From contig JASJBY010000172.1 of assembly GCA_030066245.1 (NCBI GenBank), positions 1-8,989 on the forward strand: DNA of 8,989 nucleotides, written 5' to 3'. Source of the stretch: Gammaproteobacteria bacterium (GTDB lineage Bacteria; Pseudomonadota; Gammaproteobacteria; JAABTG01). The notes beneath the pieces were generated by a model. It saw nothing but the letters and a program-made list of their open reading frames with translations. It was not told where the DNA came from and searched no databases. Shown here one piece after another: positions 6,214 to 8,989 of this stretch; positions within the stretch are counted from its first letter, which is position 1, and each line of letters starts with the position of its first letter. The translations under genes were made by a program, and so were the position numbers.

Positions 6214-6477
6214 ATGGCAGAACCTGCGCTTCAGGCTGACGTGCAATTAGGGGCTCAAGGGCGGTTGGTGGTTCCCGCGGCATTGCGCAAAGCGCTCGGA
6301 TTTGAGGCGGGAGAGATACTCCTCGCCCGCGTTGAGGACGGTCGCTTGGTTGTCGAGAAAGCGGAGGCTGTAGAACGACGAATATACGAGCGCTTCGAGA
6401 AGGTCAAGGGGAGGAGTCTCGCTGATGAGCTTATCGCTGAGCGTCGAGAGGAAGCGCGTCGAGAGGCCGGCAGGTGA
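6214..6477 (+). CDS. AbrB/MazE-fold (SpoVT-AbrB) antitoxin
   Basis: This 87-residue protein is the antitoxin of a VapBC-type pair. Residues 8-45 form a swapped-hairpin AbrB-like DNA-binding domain: VQLGAQGRLVVPAALRKALG followed by GEILLARVEDGRLVVEK, with the GRLVVPAALR core typical of the family. The C-terminal part (about 48-87) is charged and helical and would wrap the toxin. The ATG at 6214 is chosen because GAGAG lies just before it and the conserved domain begins within ten residues; a longer frame from 6115 (TTG) would run back through the promoter and operator. Its stop overlaps the toxin start by four bases (GTGA), implying translational coupling. It probably neutralises the PIN toxin encoded next and represses the operon at the dyads around 6156-6200. 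Confidence 0.87.
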   Translation: MAEPALQADVQLGAQGRLVVPAALRKALGFEAGEILLARVEDGRLVVEKAEAVERRIYERFEKVKGRSLADELIAERREEARREAGR

Positions 6478-6854
6478 CGGCGGTCCTGGACGCTTCGGCG
6501 CTACTGGCATACCTGCAGCAGGAATCGGGTTGCGACGCGGTAAAGGCAGTGCTCAATGCCGCCGTTGTCTCGACCGTCAATTGGGCAGAAGTCATTCAGA
6601 AGGCCCGTGCTGGAAACGTGGATACTGCCGGTCTTCGAAATGATTTGGCAGCGCTGGGCCTGAAGCTAGAGCCTTTCACTGTCGAGCAAGCCGAGGTGGC
6701 CAGTGAGCTTCGGCAACGCACGCAGAAGCTGGGCCTTTCTCTGGGCGATCGGGCATGTCTTGCGCTTGGCCTTGAGACTGGCATGCCGGTCTACACGGCA
6801 GACCGAGCTTGGAGAAGATTGAACCTGGGAATTCCAATCGAGGCAATTCGCTGA
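6474..6854 (+). CDS. vapC: PIN-domain ribonuclease toxin (VapC family)
   Basis: This 126-residue PIN-domain protein is of the size usual for VapC toxins. The acidic metal-binding residues are all present: D6 (VLDASALLAYL), E39 (NWAEV), D92 (LSLGDRACLALGL) and D110 (VYTADRAW). VapC toxins are Mg-dependent RNases that cut tRNA or rRNA and arrest growth when the antitoxin is lost; the target of this one cannot be predicted. The start is a GTG overlapping the antitoxin stop, with GAGAGG eight bases upstream. No residue appears missing, so it is probably active. The next gene downstream is convergent and ends at 6991, with 136 bases between and no clear terminator. Confidence 0.9.
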   Translation: MTAVLDASALLAYLQQESGCDAVKAVLNAAVVSTVNWAEVIQKARAGNVDTAGLRNDLAALGLKLEPFTVEQAEVASELRQRTQKLGLSLGDRACLALGLETGMPVYTADRAWRRLNLGIPIEAIR

Positions 6855-6990
6855 CCGAGAGTAACTCCTTCTGCACAAGGTCCGGCAATGGATGTTGCGA
6901 GACCTCGACCACCCGGCGCTTAGCCTTTGCTACGACCGATATGCTCGTTCTCAGTAACGTCGCTCGTAACAGGCCGGACGAGTTTCTTTG

Positions 6991-8016
6991 TCAATCGCCG
7001 AACACCGTCTTTGAGAGGGCCTGCGGCGGGAACTCTTTCGGTGAGTATGAAACCAGGATCCCGACGGCGCTTTGCTCATCGCCCAGCTGGATCTCCGTGA
7101 AATCCACGTTCTGACCAGGCCTCGGATCATCGGCTTTTCGTTTGACGCCCGAACGATCCAGGCGAACAGTCAACGGGTGCAGTCGGAGATGGTTCTCTGG
7201 ATGGCTGAGGACATCCTGGATCTGGCCCAGGTAATCGTTCAGGGTCCCGAGGCTTACGGAAGCAGCCTTCAGCTCTTCATCTGTGTCGGCCAAGTGGTGC
7301 CGGATCTCCATGGTCACCGTGCCGTCCAGCGTGGGGACCTCGAACAGGGTCTCCTGGAGACCGCGTTTCCTGGTCAGGCGCTCCCGGAGCTTGCTCTCCA
7401 GCAGCAGGCGTCGTTCCGTGAGTTCCTGAGACCTGGCCCGCAGGGAAACGATGCGGCGTAGCGCACAGCCTACCAGGTGCTCGAACGCCTGCTCGACAAG
7501 CTCGCTTCTCAGCGTGTGGATATCGGGCGCGGGTGCGACAAAGCGGTGAGCGCTGAAGTTGACAACTGTTTGCATAACCTCCTTTTGCACCAGCTCCGTG
7601 TCCAGCTCCATTCCGAAGGTCTGTTTTTCGCTCTTGTCCACAGCGAGCAGGGCATAGCAGGTCCCTGACCCCTGGTGCCGGGGTTGGGTCAGAAAGCTCC
7701 GCAGCACGTGGCTATGCGCGAAGGTCTCCCGCAAGTGGTCCACGGACACGAACAAAGCGCGTACGCGAGGGTCCGCCCCGAAGGTCTTTCGGCTCACCTC
7801 GATCGGTCCGGGTAGCTGTTGCGCCACCGCTTCGGCGTGCGTCAGTGCGCGGGTCACGCCTGGGGCCAGCTTCTTCTGATATCCGCTGACCATGCGCAAG
7901 CGCGGGTCTGTGCCGACCACCACGCTTTCTATGGCCTTTGCATTGGCGACCTGGAGTTCGCGGGCCCTCCGGCGGGTCTCGGGATCGAACCATGACTTGA
8001 GGAAATCCCAGCGCAT
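6991..8016 (-). CDS. Unrecognised protein with coiled-coil segments
   Basis: I do not recognise this 341-residue protein. It has no signal peptide or membrane segment, so it is probably cytoplasmic. Visible parts from the ATG at 8016: an Arg-rich N-terminal helix (WDFLKSWFDPETRRRARELQ, residues 3-22); a mixed region to about 155 with RVRALFVSVDHLRETFAHSH; a long charged helical or coiled-coil stretch at about 166-226 (QELTERRLLLESKLRERLTR at 197-216); a second helical segment at about 238-268; and a beta-like C-terminus (VDFTEIQLG, AVGILVSYSP). An in-frame ATG at 8088 would add 24 residues. Neither start has a good ribosome site; I prefer 8016 because a modest GAGCGG precedes it. The gene is convergent with the first toxin gene and divergent from the second pair. 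No catalytic motif or known fold can be read by eye. Confidence 0.75.
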   Translation of the reverse strand: MRWDFLKSWFDPETRRRARELQVANAKAIESVVVGTDPRLRMVSGYQKKLAPGVTRALTHAEAVAQQLPGPIEVSRKTFGADPRVRALFVSVDHLRETFAHSHVLRSFLTQPRHQGSGTCYALLAVDKSEKQTFGMELDTELVQKEVMQTVVNFSAHRFVAPAPDIHTLRSELVEQAFEHLVGCALRRIVSLRARSQELTERRLLLESKLRERLTRKRGLQETLFEVPTLDGTVTMEIRHHLADTDEELKAASVSLGTLNDYLGQIQDVLSHPENHLRLHPLTVRLDRSGVKRKADDPRPGQNVDFTEIQLGDEQSAVGILVSYSPKEFPPQALSKTVFGD

Positions 8017-8141
8017 GAGTAACCGCTCAATACTCTCGCCATCTAAGCCCTTGCGCCCAAGTCCGCACGGCGCGAACGTGAAGCGCATTTCAAATCAACT
8101 GCACAGGCAAGGTAGGGCTCCCCGGCAGCAGTGCGTTGAGA

Positions 8142-8180
8142 TTGACAGCGTTCCATATAACACATATGGTTTTCCATATG
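8142..8180 (+). promoter_or_regulatory. Promoter and overlapping operator of the second toxin-antitoxin pair
   Basis: TTGACA (8142-8147), 17 bases, then TATGGT (8165-8170) make a good sigma-70-type promoter. Start of transcription would fall near 8177, at the antitoxin ATG (8178). Over it lies a perfect dyad, CATATGG (8163-8169), TTTT, CCATATG (8174-8180), that includes the start codon. A further half-site TTCCATAT at 8151-8158 repeats 21 bases later at 8172-8179. Binding of the ribbon-helix-helix antitoxin here would cover both the -10 box and the start codon. Confidence 0.68.
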
Positions 8181-8405
8181 AAGACGACTTTGAACATTGA
8201 CGATGGCGTGATGAAACGCCTGCGGAAGGAGGCGGCGCGCCAGGGTAAGACTCTGTCGGAGATGGTCGAGGCGGCCCTGCGCCGCAGCCTCGAGAAGCCC
8301 CGCGAGGCAGCTAAGGTCCAACCGTTGCCCAGCTTTGACGGGGCTGGGACACTCGTGGACGTTTCGGACCGGGAGTCGTTGTATCAGGCTATGGAAGGCC
8401 GCTAG
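8178..8405 (+). CDS. vapB: Ribbon-helix-helix antitoxin (VapB type)
   Basis: This is a 75-residue antitoxin. Residues 2-7 (KTTLNI) form the DNA-contacting beta strand, and two helices follow (about 9-21 and 25-38, SEMVEAALRRSL), the ribbon-helix-helix pattern. The C-terminal half (about 40-75) is Pro- and acid-containing and would bind the toxin. The ATG at 8178 is preferred because the strand starts right after it. An in-frame ATG at 8166 and another at 8136 exist, but the latter lies before the promoter. No Shine-Dalgarno sequence precedes 8178, and the predicted transcript starts there, so a leaderless message is likely. Its stop TAG shares a base with the toxin's GTG start, so the two are probably co-translated. 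Expected role: binds the PIN toxin and represses the operon at the ATATGG dyads. Confidence 0.88.
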   Translation: MKTTLNIDDGVMKRLRKEAARQGKTLSEMVEAALRRSLEKPREAAKVQPLPSFDGAGTLVDVSDRESLYQAMEGR

Positions 8406-8839
8406 TGTTCGTTGTCGACACCAACGTTCTTGTCTACGCGGCGGATCGCAGTTGCGCGGAGCATCAATCATGTCGTTCCAAGCTTGATGAATGGCGAAGA
8501 GATAGTCTCCCCTGGTACCTAACCTGGAACATCATCTACGAGTTCGTTCGCGTGGTTTCGCACCCGCGGGTGTTCAGACGGCCATGGCCTGCCCCACAAG
8601 CATGGGCTTTCGTGGAGGTGCTACTCTCAAGCCCTGGACTGGGGATTCTGCACCATACACACAGGCACCCGGCAATCGGAAAGCTGATACTCACCGAGGG
8701 TGTAGCATTGCGGGGAAACCTGATTCACGACGTTCACACGGCGGCTCTGATGCGTGAACACGGCATTCGGCGAATTTACACGCGCGATTCGGATTTTCAC
8801 AAGTTTCCATTTCTGGAGGTGGTGGATCCTCTTGTTTGA
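8405..8839 (+). CDS. vapC: PIN-domain ribonuclease toxin (VapC family)
   Basis: This 144-residue PIN-domain toxin is distinct from the one at 6474. Acidic residues match the PIN active site: D5 (FVVDTNVLVYA), E46 (NIIYEFVRV), D109 (GNLIHDVHTAALMREHG) and D128 with D130 (YTRDSDFHKF). The VDTNVLVYA opening and the HDxxxAALMxExG/YTRDxDF ending are typical of one large VapC subgroup. It presumably cuts a stable RNA when the antitoxin decays; the target is unknown. The GTG start overlaps the antitoxin stop by one base. The active site looks complete and the gene is full length. No terminator hairpin with a U-run is seen directly after the stop. Confidence 0.9.
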   Translation: MFVVDTNVLVYAADRSCAEHQSCRSKLDEWRRDSLPWYLTWNIIYEFVRVVSHPRVFRRPWPAPQAWAFVEVLLSSPGLGILHHTHRHPAIGKLILTEGVALRGNLIHDVHTAALMREHGIRRIYTRDSDFHKFPFLEVVDPLV

Positions 8840-8878
8840 CCACGGGCAGCGTATACATGAACTGCACTAGATAACTGA

Positions 8879-8952
8879 TCCGAAATACGCTAAGGGCTGA
8901 CCCGGCCGGGTCCCACACCAGCTGTATCGCCGTTTGTGATCGTTATTTCGGA
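8879..8952. repeat. 9-bp inverted repeat at the right edge
   Basis: TCCGAAATA (8879-8887) and TATTTCGGA (8944-8952) are exact inverted repeats 56 bases apart. Between them is a 14-bp perfect palindrome, GACCCGGCCGGGTC (8899-8912). The stretch after the last toxin (8840-8989) holds no gene. The repeats could form a stem downstream of the toxin-antitoxin operon or mark an eroded small element; neither is shown. Confidence 0.35.
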
Positions 8953-8989
8953 ACAGCTATCTGTGCGCTCTCACACGAGGCCCTCGAAC

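Noticed and set aside
8879..8952. Terminal inverted repeats of an insertion sequence
   Set aside because: Only 56 bases separate the arms, there is no transposase, and no target duplication is seen. Kept only as an unexplained repeat.

Overview
The window looks like chromosomal DNA of a GC-rich proteobacterium, most likely a gammaproteobacterium. This rests on codon use, a DsrK-like and NarI-like respiratory module, a probable sigma-54 promoter, a dispersed CTC-rich hairpin repeat and two VapBC pairs. No rRNA, tRNA, CRISPR array, transposase or phage gene is visible, and the species cannot be named from the sequence.

Left part (1-4700), minus strand. A three-gene operon is read from 4405 down to 1357. 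In order it encodes a FdnI/FdhC-type dihaem cytochrome b with a cleavable signal peptide, a short NarI/DsrM-like membrane cytochrome b, and a soluble HdrD/DsrK-like iron-sulfur protein with two ferredoxin clusters and one intact CCG cluster motif. The gaps are 21 and 37 bases. No molybdopterin formate dehydrogenase catalytic subunit is next to it. I infer a membrane complex that exchanges electrons between quinone and a cytoplasmic thiol/disulfide-type site. Upstream is a strong sigma-54 promoter candidate (4517-4533), and about 90-110 bases before its start site are two tandem 13-bp dyads (4590-4623), where an enhancer-binding protein would sit. A CTC-rich hairpin repeat (1250-1290) separates this operon from a small membrane-anchored protein with Met-rich 17-residue repeats (273-959).

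Middle (4700-6001). A mostly empty spacer is followed by a membrane-anchored serine alpha/beta hydrolase on the minus strand.

Right part (6100-8989). Two unrelated type II toxin-antitoxin pairs lie on the plus strand: an AbrB/MazE-fold antitoxin with a PIN toxin, and a ribbon-helix-helix antitoxin with a PIN toxin. Each has overlapping genes and an evident palindromic operator over its promoter. The second promoter places the start site almost on the ATG with no Shine-Dalgarno sequence, which suggests a leaderless message. Between the pairs, on the minus strand, is an unrecognised 341-365 residue protein with coiled-coil stretches. The last 150 bases are non-coding with small inverted repeats.
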